64,000 nucleotides of DNA from an uncultured Alphaproteobacteria bacterium (GTDB lineage: Bacteria > Pseudomonadota > Alphaproteobacteria > UBA6615). Below are positions 28,528 to 37,861 of this stretch, piece after piece; position 1 is the first letter of the stretch; each line of letters opens with the position of its first letter. The translations under genes were made by a program, and so were the position numbers. Below the pieces are notes generated by a model. It worked only from the letters and a program-made list of their open reading frames with translations, had not been told where the DNA came from and ran no database searches. Location: NCBI GenBank assembly GCA_943787445.1, contig CALSML010000020.1, positions 62,001-126,000 of the forward strand. Reading direction: 5' to 3'.

Positions 28528-29280
28528 ATGAACAAGATCGATCTGGACGGCCGCAGCGCCATCGTGACCGGCGGGGCCAAGGGAATTGGCTACGCCATCG
28601 TGGAATGCTTTCTCGCCTCGGGGGCAAAAGTCACCATCTGGGACATTGATTCCACCCGTATGGAACAGGCCGCCGAGACGCTGGCCGAGGGCGACAATCT
28701 GCGGACGGACTGTGTGGACGTCACCGATGCCGATGCAATCGAACAGGGCCGTGATGGGGCCATCGCCGCCTTCGGAAAGATTGACATACTGGTCAACAAT
28801 GCTGGCGTTGTCGGCACAATTGCGAAAATCTGGGAGCAACCAGTCGAAAACTGGGAGCGGATGCTAAAACTCAACCTAACCAGCGCATTCCTGTGCTGCC
28901 GCGCCATCACCCCGCACATGATGGGCAACGGTTATGGGCGGATCGTCAATATCGCGTCCAACGCGGCCAAGATGGGCACGCCAAGCAACTCACCCTATGC
29001 GGCCGCCAAGGCCGGCGTGGTGAGCCTGACCAAGACTCTTGCCAAGGAAACCGCCAAGACCGGCGTAATCGTCAATGCAATTGCACCGGGTGGCGCGAAC
29101 ACCGAACTGTTCGACGTGCTCTCGGATGAGTATCGCGAACAAATCGAAAACGGCATGGCGCTGGGACGGCTCGTGGAGCCTGAGGAAGTCGCCGCAATCG
29201 CGGCCTGGGCTGCCTCGGAAGATTGCTCCTTCACCACTGGTGCCGTCTTCGATATTTCCGGCGGGCGGGCGGACTACTAG
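28528..29280 (+). CDS. Short-chain dehydrogenase/reductase, second copy
   Basis: A 250-residue classical SDR with cofactor loop VTGGAKGIGYAIV, NNAG in ILVNNAGVVG, catalytic Ser in NIASNAAKMG and active-site YAAAK. The end (TTGAVFDISGGRADY) is the typical SDR tail. It belongs to the 3-oxoacyl-ACP reductase-like group, but the substrate cannot be assigned. It is only moderately similar to the SDR just upstream, so it is not a recent tandem duplicate. Confidence 0.88.
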   Translation: MNKIDLDGRSAIVTGGAKGIGYAIVECFLASGAKVTIWDIDSTRMEQAAETLAEGDNLRTDCVDVTDADAIEQGRDGAIAAFGKIDILVNNAGVVGTIAKIWEQPVENWERMLKLNLTSAFLCCRAITPHMMGNGYGRIVNIASNAAKMGTPSNSPYAAAKAGVVSLTKTLAKETAKTGVIVNAIAPGGANTELFDVLSDEYREQIENGMALGRLVEPEEVAAIAAWAASEDCSFTTGAVFDISGGRADY

Positions 29281-29316
29281 CCGCCGGCCAGACCGGTTCG
29301 TCCACAGGCAGTCCGA

Positions 29317-29345
29317 TTGTGAGAAATCCCGACTGTTGCTATACC
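29317..29345 (+). promoter_or_regulatory. Probable sigma-70 promoter for the purC-S-Q-L run
   Basis: TTGTGA at 29317-29322 and TATACC at 29340-29345 are separated by 17 bases, about 55 bases before the purC start. No purine-box operator was recognised beside it. Confidence 0.45.
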
Positions 29346-29400
29346 TCGCGCGCGCGTTTTGCCGACTCGGCACGCGCCATACTCGTGGAATTCCATCACC

Positions 29401-30168
29401 ATGTCACAACGCAGAAAAATCTATGAAGGCAAGGCCAAGGTCCTTTTTGAAGGGCCCGAGCCGGGCACTCTGGTCCAGTATTTCAAGGACGACGCCACGG
29501 CCTTTAACAATGTGAAAAAGGGCACCATCGCGGGCAAGGGAGTCCTGAACAACCGGATTTCCGAATACCTGATGACGCGGCTGACCGAAGCCGGAATCCC
29601 GACACATTTCATTCGTCGCCTGAACATGCGTGAACAGCTGGTGCGCGAGGTCGAGATCGTGCCGGTCGAGGTTGTCGTCCGCAACATCGCCGCGGGTTCC
29701 ATCTGCAAGCGCTTCAACATCGAGGAAGGCACGCCGCTGCCGCGTTCGATCGTCGAATATTATTACAAGAATGACGAACTCGGTGATCCGCTGATCTCGG
29801 AAGAGCACATCACGGCGTTTGGCTGGGCCACACCGATGGAAATCGACGAGATACTGTCAATGAGCCTGCGCATCAACGATTTCCTGTCCGGACTGTTTCT
29901 GGGAATCGGCCTCAAACTGATCGATTTCAAGCTGGAATATGGGCGTATTTTCGACCAGAACGAGCAGGTGCGTCTGGTCCTCGCCGACGAGATTTCTCCC
30001 GATGGCTGCCGTCTCTGGGATGTGGCCACCAACGAGAAAATGGACAAGGATCGGTTCCGCCGGGACCTCGGCGGTGTCGAAGAAGCCTATCAGGAAGTCG
30101 CCCGGCGACTTGGCATCCTTCCCGAGTCAGAGCCGCAGGACGTAAAAGGTTCTACGACGATCCAATAA
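29401..30168 (+). CDS. purC: SAICAR synthetase
   Basis: A 255-residue ATP-dependent ligase that joins aspartate to CAIR in purine synthesis. Family marks are [21 protein letters not shown], the VVRNIAAGS region and [10 protein letters not shown] followed by [15 protein letters not shown]. The ATG at 29401 ([10 protein letters not shown]) is preferred to the in-frame ATG at 29359. It is the first gene of a purC-purS-purQ-purL run. Confidence 0.96.
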   Translation: MSQRRKIYEGKAKVLFEGPEPGTLVQYFKDDATAFNNVKKGTIAGKGVLNNRISEYLMTRLTEAGIPTHFIRRLNMREQLVREVEIVPVEVVVRNIAAGSICKRFNIEEGTPLPRSIVEYYYKNDELGDPLISEEHITAFGWATPMEIDEILSMSLRINDFLSGLFLGIGLKLIDFKLEYGRIFDQNEQVRLVLADEISPDGCRLWDVATNEKMDKDRFRRDLGGVEEAYQEVARRLGILPESEPQDVKGSTTIQ

Positions 30169-30190
30169 CCATCCATATCGGGCAGGTCCG

Positions 30191-30433
30191 TTGAAAGCGC
30201 GCATACACATCACACTTAAAAACGGCGTCCTCGACCCGCAGGGCAAGGCCATCCACCAATCGCTGGAAGGCCTCGGTTTCGACGGAGTCAACGATGTCCG
30301 ACAGGGCAAATTCATCGAAATCGAGCTCGCCGATGGCGATGCCGCGGCGGCAAAGGCAAAGGTTTCGGAGATGTGCGAACAGCTTCTCGCCAATACGGTG
30401 ATCGAGAATTATGCCGTCGAAATCGACGACTGA
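30191..30433 (+). CDS. purS: FGAM synthase PurS subunit
   Basis: An 80-residue small subunit of the three-part FGAM synthase (PurS-PurQ-PurL), which helps channel ammonia from PurQ to PurL. The sequence shows ARIHITLKNGVLDPQGKAI and FDGVNDVRQGKFIEIEL, the full family pattern. The start is a TTG at 30191, 22 bases after purC. The presence of PurS fits the short, PurS-dependent PurL downstream. Confidence 0.94.
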   Translation: MKARIHITLKNGVLDPQGKAIHQSLEGLGFDGVNDVRQGKFIEIELADGDAAAAKAKVSEMCEQLLANTVIENYAVEIDD

Positions 30434-30530
30434 ACCTGCCGTTCCTTCCCATCCGGGAACAATCCACAACCAGTCGCCGTTGCGACTCGAAAGCCCGGCT
30501 GATAGCAGGGATTGATTGGATTTCGAGCCT

Positions 30531-31223
30531 ATGACCGCAGCTGTAATTGTCTTTCCCGGATCGAACTGTGACCGTGATGTCGCCGTCTCGCTGGAGGCTG
30601 CGCTGGGACACAAGCCGCTGATGGTCTGGCATGGCGACAGCGCGCTGCCCGATGTGGATCTGATCGTTGTGCCCGGCGGATTTTCCTATGGTGACTATCT
30701 GCGTTCGGGGGCCATGGCCGCGAACAGCCCGGTCATGCGGGAGGTGATATCGCGTGCCGGCAACGGCACCCCGGTGCTGGGCATCTGCAACGGCTTTCAG
30801 GTCCTCACCGAATGCGGTCTGCTGCCCGGCGTGCTGATGCGCAATGCGAGCCTCAAATTCATCTGCCGCGATGTGGATCTGCGGGTGGAACGCGCCGATA
30901 CCGTCTTCACCAGCCAGTACACGAAACATCAGGTGATCCGCATTCCCGTCGCCCACCACGACGGCAACTATTTCACCGACCCCGACACTCACAAGGCCCT
31001 GGAAGACAACGGACAGGTCGCCTTCCGCTACTGTGCCGCCGACGGATCGCTGACCGAAGAGGCCAACCCGAACGGCTCACTGGCCAATATCGCCGGTATT
31101 CTGAACGAGGCCGGAAACGTGCTCGGCATGATGCCCCACCCCGAACGCCTCGCCGACCCGCTTCTCGGTGGTCTCGACGGTGCACCGATGTTCTCCGCCC
31201 TGGCCGAAGCGATCGCCGCATGA
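30531..31223 (+). CDS. purQ: FGAM synthase glutaminase subunit PurQ
   Basis: A 230-residue class I glutamine amidotransferase supplying ammonia to PurL. The start motif is [14 protein letters not shown], the oxyanion region is [15 protein letters not shown], the catalytic Cys is in [10 protein letters not shown] and the His/Glu pair in [10 protein letters not shown]. The ATG at 30531 is chosen; a TTG at 30516 is possible. The stop overlaps the purL start. Confidence 0.96.
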   Translation: MTAAVIVFPGSNCDRDVAVSLEAALGHKPLMVWHGDSALPDVDLIVVPGGFSYGDYLRSGAMAANSPVMREVISRAGNGTPVLGICNGFQVLTECGLLPGVLMRNASLKFICRDVDLRVERADTVFTSQYTKHQVIRIPVAHHDGNYFTDPDTHKALEDNGQVAFRYCAADGSLTEEANPNGSLANIAGILNEAGNVLGMMPHPERLADPLLGGLDGAPMFSALAEAIAA

Positions 31224-33406
31224 GCGCCCCAGCACAACGCCCCGAAGACCTGATGGGCCTGAGCGAGGATGAATACGACACTATCCTCGACATCATGGGC
31301 CGCGATCCGAACTTCACCGAGCTGAGCATTTTCTCGGTGATGTGGTCCGAACATTGCTCGTACAAATCCTCGAAATTCTTGCTGAAGACCCTGCCCACGG
31401 ACGGGCCGCAGGTCATTCAGGGGCCCGGCGAGAATGCCGGTGTGATCGACATCGGGGACGGGCTGGCCGCGATCTTCAAGATCGAAAGCCACAATCATCC
31501 GAGCTTCATCGAACCCTATCAGGGCGCAGCGACAGGCGTGGGCGGCATCATGCGCGATGTCTTCACCATGGGGGCGCGCCCGGTCGCCAATCTAAACGCC
31601 TTGCGCTTCGGCAGCCCGGACCACCCGAAGACCCGTCACCTGATCAATGGCGTGGTGGCCGGGATCGGCGGCTATGGCAATTGCATCGGCGTGCCCACTG
31701 TGGGCGGCGAGGTCAATTTCGACCCGGGCTATAACGGCAATATCCTGGTCAACGCCATGACCGTCGGCCTCGCGGCAACAGACAAGATTTTCTATTCCGC
31801 GGCGGCCGGGGTCGGACTGCCGGTGGTCTATGTTGGTTCCAAGACCGGACGCGACGGCATCCACGGCGCAACCATGGCATCGGCCGAATTTGACGATGAT
31901 TCCGCCGACAAGCGCCCCACGGTGCAGGTCGGTGATCCCTTCACGGAGAAACTTCTGCTTGAGGCCTGCCTCGAACTGATGGCGACCGATGCCATTGTCG
32001 CCATTCAGGATATGGGGGCCGCCGGCCTGACCTCCTCCTCGGTGGAAATGGCGAGCAAGGGCAATGTGGGCATCACCCTCAATCTCGACGATGTGCCCCA
32101 GCGTGAAACTGAAATGCAGCCCTTCGAACTGATGCTGTCGGAGAGCCAGGAGCGCATGCTCATGGTGCTTAAGCCCGGCCGCGAGGACGAAGCCCGTGCG
32201 ATCTTCGAAAAGTGGGAACTCGATCTTTCAGTGATCGGCATCACCAATAACAGCGAGCGCCTGGTACTTACCTCCGGCGGTGAGACGGTTGCCGATATTC
32301 CGGTTCCGCCGCTGGTCGCCGCCGCACCGGAATATGAACGCCCGTGGACGGCGACCCCACCCCGGGAAATTCTCGGCCCGGATGATGTCCCGGCCCCATT
32401 CGATCTGGGGGTCGCCCTGCTAACGCTGATCGAAAGCCCGGATCTGTGCTCCCGGCGCTGGATCTGGGAACAGTATGATCACATGGTCATGGGCGATACG
32501 GTAGCCCGCCCGGGTGGCGATGCCGCGCTGGTCCGTGTGCACGGCACGGAAAAGGCGCTGGCGATCAGCACCGATTGCACACCCCGCTACGTGGAAGCCA
32601 ATCCGGTAGAAGGCGGCAAACAGGCGGTCGCCGAAGCCTGGCGCAATGTCACGGCCGTCGGCGCGACCCCTCTTGCCGTCACCAACAATCTAAACTTCGG
32701 CAATCCCGAGCGGCCGGAAATCATGGGGCAGCTTGTCGGCGCCGTTCACGGCATGGGCGCGGCCTGTCTGGCACTCGACAGCCCGGTCATCTCCGGCAAT
32801 GTGTCCCTCTACAACGAAACCAATGGCACTGCGATCCTGCCCACCCCCGTCATTGGCTGTGTCGGCCTGCTCGATGACGTGAACCAGCGCGTGAACGCGG
32901 CCTTCCAGAATGATGGCGATACCGTCTTCGTGGTGGGAGACACCACGGGCTGGCTCGGCTGTTCGATCTATCAGCGGGACATGGCCGGTGGCAGCGCCGG
33001 AGCGCCCCCTCCGGTCGATCTGGATGTTGAACGCCGAAATGGCGATTTCGTCCGCGCCAGCATTGCCGAAAGCCGCCTGACGGCCTGTCACGACGTCAGC
33101 GATGGCGGACTGGCCATCGCACTGGCTGAAATGGCCATTGCCGGCCATCTGGGCGCGGAGATCGACCACAAACCGGAAATCCCGGTCCATGCCTGGGCAT
33201 TCGGTGAAGATCAGGCACGCTATGTGGTCACGACGGGCGACCCGGACGGGTTTGCCGCCGCCGCGGCCACTGCGCAGGTCGCTGTGACCCGCCTAGGCCG
33301 TGTGGGGGGTGCTGCGTTGACACTCCCGGGAGCGAAGCCTATATCCGTCGAGGGCCTGCGTGAGGCACACACACGCTGGCTGCCGGAGTATATGGGCACG
33401 CGCTAG
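31220..33406 (+). CDS. purL: FGAM synthase large subunit PurL (PurS-dependent form)
   Basis: A 728-residue ATP-dependent enzyme converting FGAR to FGAM. Its length is that of the small PurL type that needs PurS and PurQ. Seen motifs include [41 protein letters not shown] and [17 protein letters not shown]-like sequence ([13 protein letters not shown]), and the second-half counterpart [13 protein letters not shown]. The ATG at 31220 overlaps the purQ stop; the frame open upstream is a shadow of purQ. Confidence 0.97.
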   Translation: MSAPAQRPEDLMGLSEDEYDTILDIMGRDPNFTELSIFSVMWSEHCSYKSSKFLLKTLPTDGPQVIQGPGENAGVIDIGDGLAAIFKIESHNHPSFIEPYQGAATGVGGIMRDVFTMGARPVANLNALRFGSPDHPKTRHLINGVVAGIGGYGNCIGVPTVGGEVNFDPGYNGNILVNAMTVGLAATDKIFYSAAAGVGLPVVYVGSKTGRDGIHGATMASAEFDDDSADKRPTVQVGDPFTEKLLLEACLELMATDAIVAIQDMGAAGLTSSSVEMASKGNVGITLNLDDVPQRETEMQPFELMLSESQERMLMVLKPGREDEARAIFEKWELDLSVIGITNNSERLVLTSGGETVADIPVPPLVAAAPEYERPWTATPPREILGPDDVPAPFDLGVALLTLIESPDLCSRRWIWEQYDHMVMGDTVARPGGDAALVRVHGTEKALAISTDCTPRYVEANPVEGGKQAVAEAWRNVTAVGATPLAVTNNLNFGNPERPEIMGQLVGAVHGMGAACLALDSPVISGNVSLYNETNGTAILPTPVIGCVGLLDDVNQRVNAAFQNDGDTVFVVGDTTGWLGCSIYQRDMAGGSAGAPPPVDLDVERRNGDFVRASIAESRLTACHDVSDGGLAIALAEMAIAGHLGAEIDHKPEIPVHAWAFGEDQARYVVTTGDPDGFAAAAATAQVAVTRLGRVGGAALTLPGAKPISVEGLREAHTRWLPEYMGTR

Positions 33407-33439
33407 GCGTCCCACACACCCCCGGGGGAGCAAGACAAC

Positions 33440-33679
33440 ATGCCAATGGCCGCCAGTGATATTGAACGTCTGATCAAGGACGCAATGCCCGATGCCGAGG
33501 TGCGGATCGACGATCTGCGCGGCGATGGCGATCACTATCTGGCCAATGTCGTTTCATCGGCATTTATCGGTAAATCCCGGGTCCAGCAACATCAGATGGT
33601 TTATGCAGCCCTTCAGGGCCGGATGGGGGGTGAGCTACACGCGCTCGCGCTCCAGACCTCCGCCCCCGAAGCCGGCTGA
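33440..33679 (+). CDS. bolA: BolA family protein
   Basis: A 79-residue BolA/IbaG-type protein. The conserved pattern is [20 protein letters not shown] and the family His region [11 protein letters not shown]. BolA proteins pair with monothiol glutaredoxins and bind a shared iron-sulfur cluster, helping in iron and cluster handling. The grxD partner follows 22 bases downstream, the expected arrangement in alphaproteobacteria. Confidence 0.93.
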   Translation: MPMAASDIERLIKDAMPDAEVRIDDLRGDGDHYLANVVSSAFIGKSRVQQHQMVYAALQGRMGGELHALALQTSAPEAG

Positions 33680-33701
33680 CCGACAGCAATTGGAGTTCAA
33701 G

Positions 33702-34037
33702 ATGAGCGATACCGTCAACGAACGGATCAAGTCCGATATCGAGCAGAACGAAGTCATGCTCTTCATGAAAGGTACGCCTGTGTTTCCACAATGCGGTTTC
33801 TCTGCAGCCGTGGTCCAGATTCTCAATCATGTCGGCGTGAAATTCGGTAGCGCCGATGTCCTCGTGGACCCGGAAATCCGCGATGGTATCAAGGCCTACA
33901 CCAACTGGCCGACCGTCCCGCAGCTCTATGTGAAAGGCGAGTTCGTGGGCGGTTGTGACATCATCCGCGAAATGTTCGAAGCCGGTGAGCTCGAGCAGTT
34001 GCTCGACGAAAAAGGCATCGCACGCGAAGCTGCCTGA
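33702..34037 (+). CDS. grxD: Monothiol glutaredoxin, Grx4 type
   Basis: A 111-residue monothiol glutaredoxin. The active site CGFS is at residues 31-34 ([13 protein letters not shown]), and [19 protein letters not shown] is the glutathione-binding part. It carries a 2Fe-2S cluster with glutathione and works with BolA. The ATG at 33702 follows an AATTGGAG ribosome site. A terminator follows, so purC to grxD may be one unit. Confidence 0.96.
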   Translation: MSDTVNERIKSDIEQNEVMLFMKGTPVFPQCGFSAAVVQILNHVGVKFGSADVLVDPEIRDGIKAYTNWPTVPQLYVKGEFVGGCDIIREMFEAGELEQLLDEKGIAREAA

Positions 34038-34062
34038 GCTGCAATCGAGAGTTTTTCCGGAA

Positions 34063-34090
34063 ACGGGCTGCGGGTTTCGCGGCCCGTTTT
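34063..34090 (+). terminator. Rho-independent terminator after grxD
   Basis: A 10-bp stem (34063-34072 with 34078-34087, one G-U pair) with a five-base loop, followed by a run of T residues at 34087-34090 and more pyrimidines. It ends the purine/bolA/grxD run. Confidence 0.85.
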
Positions 34091-34121
34091 CATTTGTCGG
34101 ACTGTTCCGGGGGACTGACAG

Positions 34122-35033
34122 CTGAGCCAGCCATCATCAGCTCCAAACCGCAAATTCAGCAGCGAAGAATCACGCGGGCTGATCTACGGCACTTCGGCCT
34201 TCCTGATGTGGGGCTTCACGCCGTTCTATTTCAACGCCATGGACCGTCTGCGGGTTGAGGAAATCGTCGCTCACCGGATCGTGTGGTGCGTTTTGTTCCT
34301 CATCCTCGTGCTGACCGTGGCACGCCAATGGCCCGCTGTCTGGCGCGCGCTGACCAATCGCAAGGTGCTGCTGATCCTGTTCACCACAGCGGTGCTGAAC
34401 TCCCTGAACTGGGGGATCTATATCCATGCTGTGGTGACGGACCAGCTGCTGGCCGCCAGCCTGGGATATTTCCTCAACCCGATCGTGAACGTGTTGCTGG
34501 GATTGTTCTTCCTGCGCGAACGCCTGTCCCCCATGCAGATCATTGCCGTCGCGCTGGCTGCAATCGGGGTCGCCACACAGATCATCGGCTTTGGGGAACT
34601 TCCATGGATCGCGCTGAGCATCGCCGTGCTCTTCGGACTCTACGGCCTGATGCGCAAAACCGTGGATGCCGGGGCGCCTGTTGGCCTGTTTGTCGAATGT
34701 CTGCTGCTCAGTCCGTTTGCCATGAGCTGGCTGATCTGGCTGCATCTCCGCGGTCAGGGCGCATTCGGGCAATACGGTGTCGAATTCGACGCATTGATTG
34801 CCTTTGCCGGTCTCGTTACCGGCATTCCGCTTGTGCTGTTCGCCGCCGGGGCGCGGCGGATCAAGCTCGCGACCATCGGATTGCTGCAATACATTGCACC
34901 TTCGGTCTATCTGGTCATGGCACTCACCATTTATGACGAGCCTTTCGAACTGGCCGATTTCATCACCTTTGGATGCATCTGGGGCGCGCTGATCCTCTAT
35001 ACGCGGGAAATCTGGCGGACCCGAATCGTGTGA
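34122..35033 (+). CDS. rarD: RarD-type DMT permease
   Basis: A membrane protein of the EamA/RarD family with about ten helices: GLIYGTSAFLMWGFTPFYFN at the start, LNWGIYIHAVVTDQLLAASL, and GYFLNPIVNVLLGLFFLRER. The family-conserved N-terminus lies upstream of the first ATG (34206), so the real start must be earlier. Between an in-frame TGA and 34206 there is no ATG, GTG or TTG; a CTG at 34122 sits about 8 bases after GGGGA and gives 303 residues, the usual length. A CTG start or a base error (ATG to CTG) are the two options. The transported compound is unknown. Confidence 0.85.
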   Translation: MSQPSSAPNRKFSSEESRGLIYGTSAFLMWGFTPFYFNAMDRLRVEEIVAHRIVWCVLFLILVLTVARQWPAVWRALTNRKVLLILFTTAVLNSLNWGIYIHAVVTDQLLAASLGYFLNPIVNVLLGLFFLRERLSPMQIIAVALAAIGVATQIIGFGELPWIALSIAVLFGLYGLMRKTVDAGAPVGLFVECLLLSPFAMSWLIWLHLRGQGAFGQYGVEFDALIAFAGLVTGIPLVLFAAGARRIKLATIGLLQYIAPSVYLVMALTIYDEPFELADFITFGCIWGALILYTREIWRTRIV

Positions 35034-35111
35034 CCGGCTGCCACATTGAATCCTGCATCTGCGGGGTACAAAATGGTGCAAATCCGCGATCCGCTACTGG
35101 AGGAAACCACG

Positions 35112-35666
35112 ATGTCCCTGTTCTGGCTTGACCACGTCAACATCCGCACCGCCAATCTCGATGCCATGTCGGCATTCTATGAAGATGTTCTGGGCCTCAA
35201 GCGTGGCAAGCGGCCGAGTTTCGAATTCGGCGGTGCCTGGCATTATTGCGGCAAGCAGGCCGTGGTTCATCTCGTCGAAGCAGCGAAGAAGTTCAAAACC
35301 GACGAAGCGCAGGTTGAGCACTTCGCCTTTCGTTCGAATGGCACGGTGAAGGCATTCCAGAAAAAAATGCGCGACACGGACACCCCCTACAACGTTGTCC
35401 CCCTGACCGAGATCAACATGATCCAGGTCAACGTCTTCGACCCGGATGGCAACAAGATCGAAATCCAGTTCGCCGCCAGCGAAGCCGATATGGAGCCCTT
35501 CAACGGGTCCCCGGCCGCGCGCCGACGGGTACGCAAGGGCGCCGCGCTCAATGTCGTCGGCCCCATGCCTCTCAAGAAGTCCAAGGCGAAGACATCCCGG
35601 ACCAACAAGCGTCTGGGTGTGCCAAAGCCGATCAAGGCGCCGACGAAACGCAACCCGCCTTATTAA
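35112..35666 (+). CDS. VOC-family protein with basic C-terminal tail
   Basis: A 184-residue protein. The first 130 residues form a vicinal-oxygen-chelate domain (LDHVNIRTANLDAMSAFYED, a second His in VEHFAFRSN, and FDPDGNKIEIQF). The last 50 are unusual: rich in Lys, Arg and Pro (KKSKAKTSRTNKRLG), with no predicted fold, perhaps binding nucleic acid or acidic partners. The ATG at 35112 follows GGAGGAAA. No operon partner is close. Confidence 0.8.
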   Translation: MSLFWLDHVNIRTANLDAMSAFYEDVLGLKRGKRPSFEFGGAWHYCGKQAVVHLVEAAKKFKTDEAQVEHFAFRSNGTVKAFQKKMRDTDTPYNVVPLTEINMIQVNVFDPDGNKIEIQFAASEADMEPFNGSPAARRRVRKGAALNVVGPMPLKKSKAKTSRTNKRLGVPKPIKAPTKRNPPY

Positions 35667-35788
35667 ACCGACACGCCGCACCGCGGATATTCCGTTCCCC
35701 GCGATCAAACTTTTGTGTTTTGATCCAGTCTCGGGAATGCCGCATATGCAGATCTACAGTCTTTAAAGTTTTTTTTGAGGTGTTGAAG

Positions 35789-36398
35789 ATGCGCCGTACG
35801 TCAATTTCCAGAACCCTTGCCCGCAAAGCCGGTGCACTTGGCTGTCGCCGGAGCGCTCATATCCGCTGCGGCATGGGGAACCACCGGCGCATATGCGCAG
35901 GATGGCTATGGCGCCAAAGTTGGCGAAGTTATCCCGCATCAGCTTGAGGTTCCCGATCAGACCAATCAGGTACAGAGCTTTGTGACCCTGAAAAAGAACA
36001 AGGGTCTGATCATGCTCTTCTCCCGCTCTCTGGCGAGATAACCCACCTGCATTAGCCAAGCGATTGCTTGGAACGATAAAGTGGATTACGTGCACGAGAA
36101 CGGCTTTGAAGTCGTCTCCGTAACGGCCGATGACGTCGAAACGCTGAAACGTTTCTCGGCACGCCGGAAGGTCAAGTTTCCTCTTCTCTCCGATGAAAAG
36201 AAGGAATCCATTGCCGCCTTCAACCTGTTCAACGACCGGTTCCCCGAAGGCAGCCGCTACTAAGGCACCGCTGTGCCGCAGGTGGTCGTTGTCGACGCCA
36301 ATGGCGTTGTGACCCGCACCTTCTCAGGTCACGGATAAACCTCGGATGACGAGATCGAGGGTATCGTGGACCGCGCCGTGGCCGGGCCCGCAAGCTAG
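35789..36398 (+). pseudogene. Exported peroxiredoxin-like protein (copy 1), three in-frame TAA codons
   Basis: The likely start is the ATG at 35789, with GAGG upstream, giving a basic n-region (RRTSISRTLARK); a one-base shift near 35820 leads into the hydrophobic part of the signal (HLAVAGALISAAAWG) and the mature AhpC/TSA-like protein. The mature frame then stays open in register to 36398 except for TAA at 36039, 36261 and 36336. The first TAA lies in RSLAR-stop-PTC, at the position of the catalytic Cys (or Sec in copy 2). The other two lie where Tyr or His is expected (SRY-stop-GTAVPQVVVVDANG and GHG-stop-TSDDEIEG). The clean frame with three stops suggests decay of a once functional copy. 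It is 6 bases upstream of its tandem homologue. Confidence 0.7.
36056..36071 (+). other. SECIS-like hairpin relic in peroxiredoxin copy 1
   Basis: A perfect 6-bp stem (36056-36061 with 36066-36071) closes on a GATT loop. The loop starts 20 bases after the TAA at 36039-36041, the same relative place as the candidate SECIS of copy 2, and has G as its first loop base. It suggests that copy 1 once had a selenocysteine codon, later changed from TGA to TAA. Inference only. Confidence 0.35.
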
Positions 36399-36404
36399 GT
36401 GTCC

Positions 36405-36975
36405 ATGCCGGCTCTCCGCACCCTGGCAGGCGTAGCATTCCTTTTTGGAATGCTTGCCTCACACCCTGCGCAGGCACAGGACGCGATTTCGCAGGGTGTG
36501 AAAGTTGGCGCCGTCATCCCGCATATGCTTGAGGTGCCGGACCAGGCCAATCAGGTCCAGAGCTTCGCGACCCTGAAAAAGAACCGGGGGCTGATCCTGA
36601 TATTTTCCCGTTCTCTGTTCTGGTGACCCTATTGCGATGATCAGGCGGTCGTCTGGAATGACACGATCGAAGACTTCAGATCACTCGGATACGAGGTTGC
36701 AACGGGCACCTATGACCCGGTGTCCAAGCTGCAACGCCTTTCGCGGGGCGCCAAAATCAAATACCCGCTGCTCTCGGATGAAAACTCGGACATCATCCGC
36801 GCCTTCGGGCTGCTGGCCACGAACTATGCGCATCGATCACGGCATCCCGCACCCTACGATTGTCGTGATCGATGCGGATGGCGTGGTCAGCCATCGTTTC
36901 TCCGAACAGCGCTATACAGACCGCCCCGAAGTGGATGACGTGCTGGCGGCACTCAAACGCGACGCCGGGAGCTAG
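36405..36975 (+). CDS. Candidate selenoprotein: exported peroxiredoxin-like protein (copy 2) with in-frame TGA and one frameshift
   Basis: The ATG at 36405 follows AGGTG and opens a signal peptide ending near HPAQAQD. The mature protein has the AhpC/TSA-like start (VGAVIPHMLEVPDQANQVQS), then RSLFW-TGA-PYCDDQA at 36624-36626. Related Cys proteins read W-C-P-Y-C there, so the TGA replaces the peroxidatic Cys and would give a U-P-Y-C site if read as selenocysteine. The frame continues unshifted on the far side (YEVATGTYDPVSKLQRLSRG, KYPLLSDENSDIIRAFGLL). Near 36830 a one-base shift separates this from the conserved C-terminal PTIVVIDADGVVSHRFS. A SECIS-like hairpin follows the TGA. Expected role: periplasmic thiol- or seleno-peroxidase or disulfide reductase. 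The selenocysteine machinery is not in the window, so function is unproven. Confidence 0.6.
36624..36660 (+). promoter_or_regulatory. Candidate bacterial SECIS element
   Basis: After the TGA at 36624-36626, 36636-36642 pairs with 36647-36653 (7 bp, two G-U pairs) around an AGGC loop. The loop starts 16 bases after the TGA and has G within its first two bases, which meets the published rule of thumb for bacterial SECIS (loop 16-37 bases downstream, early G). A lower 3-4 bp helix (36630-36633 with 36657-36660) can extend it across an internal loop. Seen by eye; energies were not computed. Confidence 0.45.
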
Positions 36976-37006
36976 ACGCGAAAAGCGGACGAAAGCTTCA
37001 ACGAAA

Positions 37007-37030
37007 AAGGCCGCCCGGAGGCGGCCTTTT
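37007..37030. terminator. Bidirectional terminator between peroxiredoxin copy 2 and rpsD
   Basis: A perfect 9-bp stem (37007-37015 with 37020-37028) with a CGGA loop, flanked by A residues on the left and T residues on the right. It can end transcripts from both convergent genes. Confidence 0.9.
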
Positions 37031-37055
37031 GTAATTTGTCGGTCGAAGTGACCTC

Positions 37056-37670
37056 TTACAGCGAATAATATTCGATGACGAGGTTCGGTTCCATCTGAAC
37101 CGGATACGGCACATCAGCCAGCTTCGGACCGCGGATGAACGTGCCCTTCAGAGCATTCAGATCCACATCCGTATATTCGGGAAGATCGCGCTCGGACGAA
37201 GCGATGGCTTCAAGCACCAGCGGCAACTCACGGGACTTCTCCTTCACCTCGATCACGTCACCATCCTGAACCTGAAAGGACGGAATGTTGACTTTCTTGC
37301 CGTTCACACGGATATGGCCATGGTTCACGAACTGGCGGGCGGCAAAGACCGTCGGGACGAATTTCATGCGATAGATCACCGCATCGAGACGACGCTCAAG
37401 CAGCTCGATCAGGTTTTCACCCGTGTCACCGCGACGACGAACAGCTTCGTCGAAATAGCGGCGAAACTGGCGCTCGCCAACATCACCATAATATTTGCGA
37501 AGCTTCTGCTTCGCCATCAGGTGGAGGCCGTAATCGGAAGGTTTCTTGCGTCGACGGCCGTGTTCACCCGGTCCGTATTCACGACGATTGATGGGGCTCT
37601 TGGCGCGCCCCCAAAGATTCTCGCCCAGACGGCGATCAATCTTGTATTTCGCGGAATGCCGCTTTGACAT
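37056..37670 (-). CDS. rpsD: 30S ribosomal protein S4
   Basis: A 204-residue ribosomal protein that binds 16S rRNA early in assembly. Family features are [20 protein letters not shown] at the start, [25 protein letters not shown] and the S4 RNA-binding domain [20 protein letters not shown]. The ATG ending at 37670 is the family start; the frame open further upstream is not part of the protein. It is a stand-alone gene, as in many alphaproteobacteria, with its own promoter and terminator. Confidence 0.98.
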   Translation of the reverse strand: MSKRHSAKYKIDRRLGENLWGRAKSPINRREYGPGEHGRRRKKPSDYGLHLMAKQKLRKYYGDVGERQFRRYFDEAVRRRGDTGENLIELLERRLDAVIYRMKFVPTVFAARQFVNHGHIRVNGKKVNIPSFQVQDGDVIEVKEKSRELPLVLEAIASSERDLPEYTDVDLNALKGTFIRGPKLADVPYPVQMEPNLVIEYYSL

Positions 37671-37776
37671 ACTTCTTTTCCAGTCTTGTCTTTTGTTGTC
37701 CCGATTAGCACTGCCCAAACATGGGACAGCACGGGATTCGCTCTTTGTCGATCCACGTTCCCGGGAATTGCGCCGC

Positions 37777-37804
37777 ACTATAAGCATCGACGATGGGAAG
37801 TCAA
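37777..37804 (-). promoter_or_regulatory. Probable sigma-70 promoter for rpsD
   Basis: Read on the reverse strand, TTGACT (37799-37804) and TATAGT (37777-37782) are separated by 16 bases, about 110 bases upstream of the rpsD start. Both boxes are close to consensus, as expected for a ribosomal protein gene. Confidence 0.65.
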
Positions 37805-37861
37805 ACGCACTTTGACCCCCACAACCGGGTATTTATCACATGTTTTCAGGTATATGGACCT

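Noticed and set aside
30812-31219. Upstream extension of the purL frame
   Set aside because: It is an out-of-frame reading of purQ; purL starts at 31220 with the family N-terminus.
36039-36338. TAA read as Tyr (code change) in peroxiredoxin copy 1
   Set aside because: Other genes in the window end normally at TAA (for example purC and both copies of other genes), and no bacterial code with TAA as Tyr is known to me.
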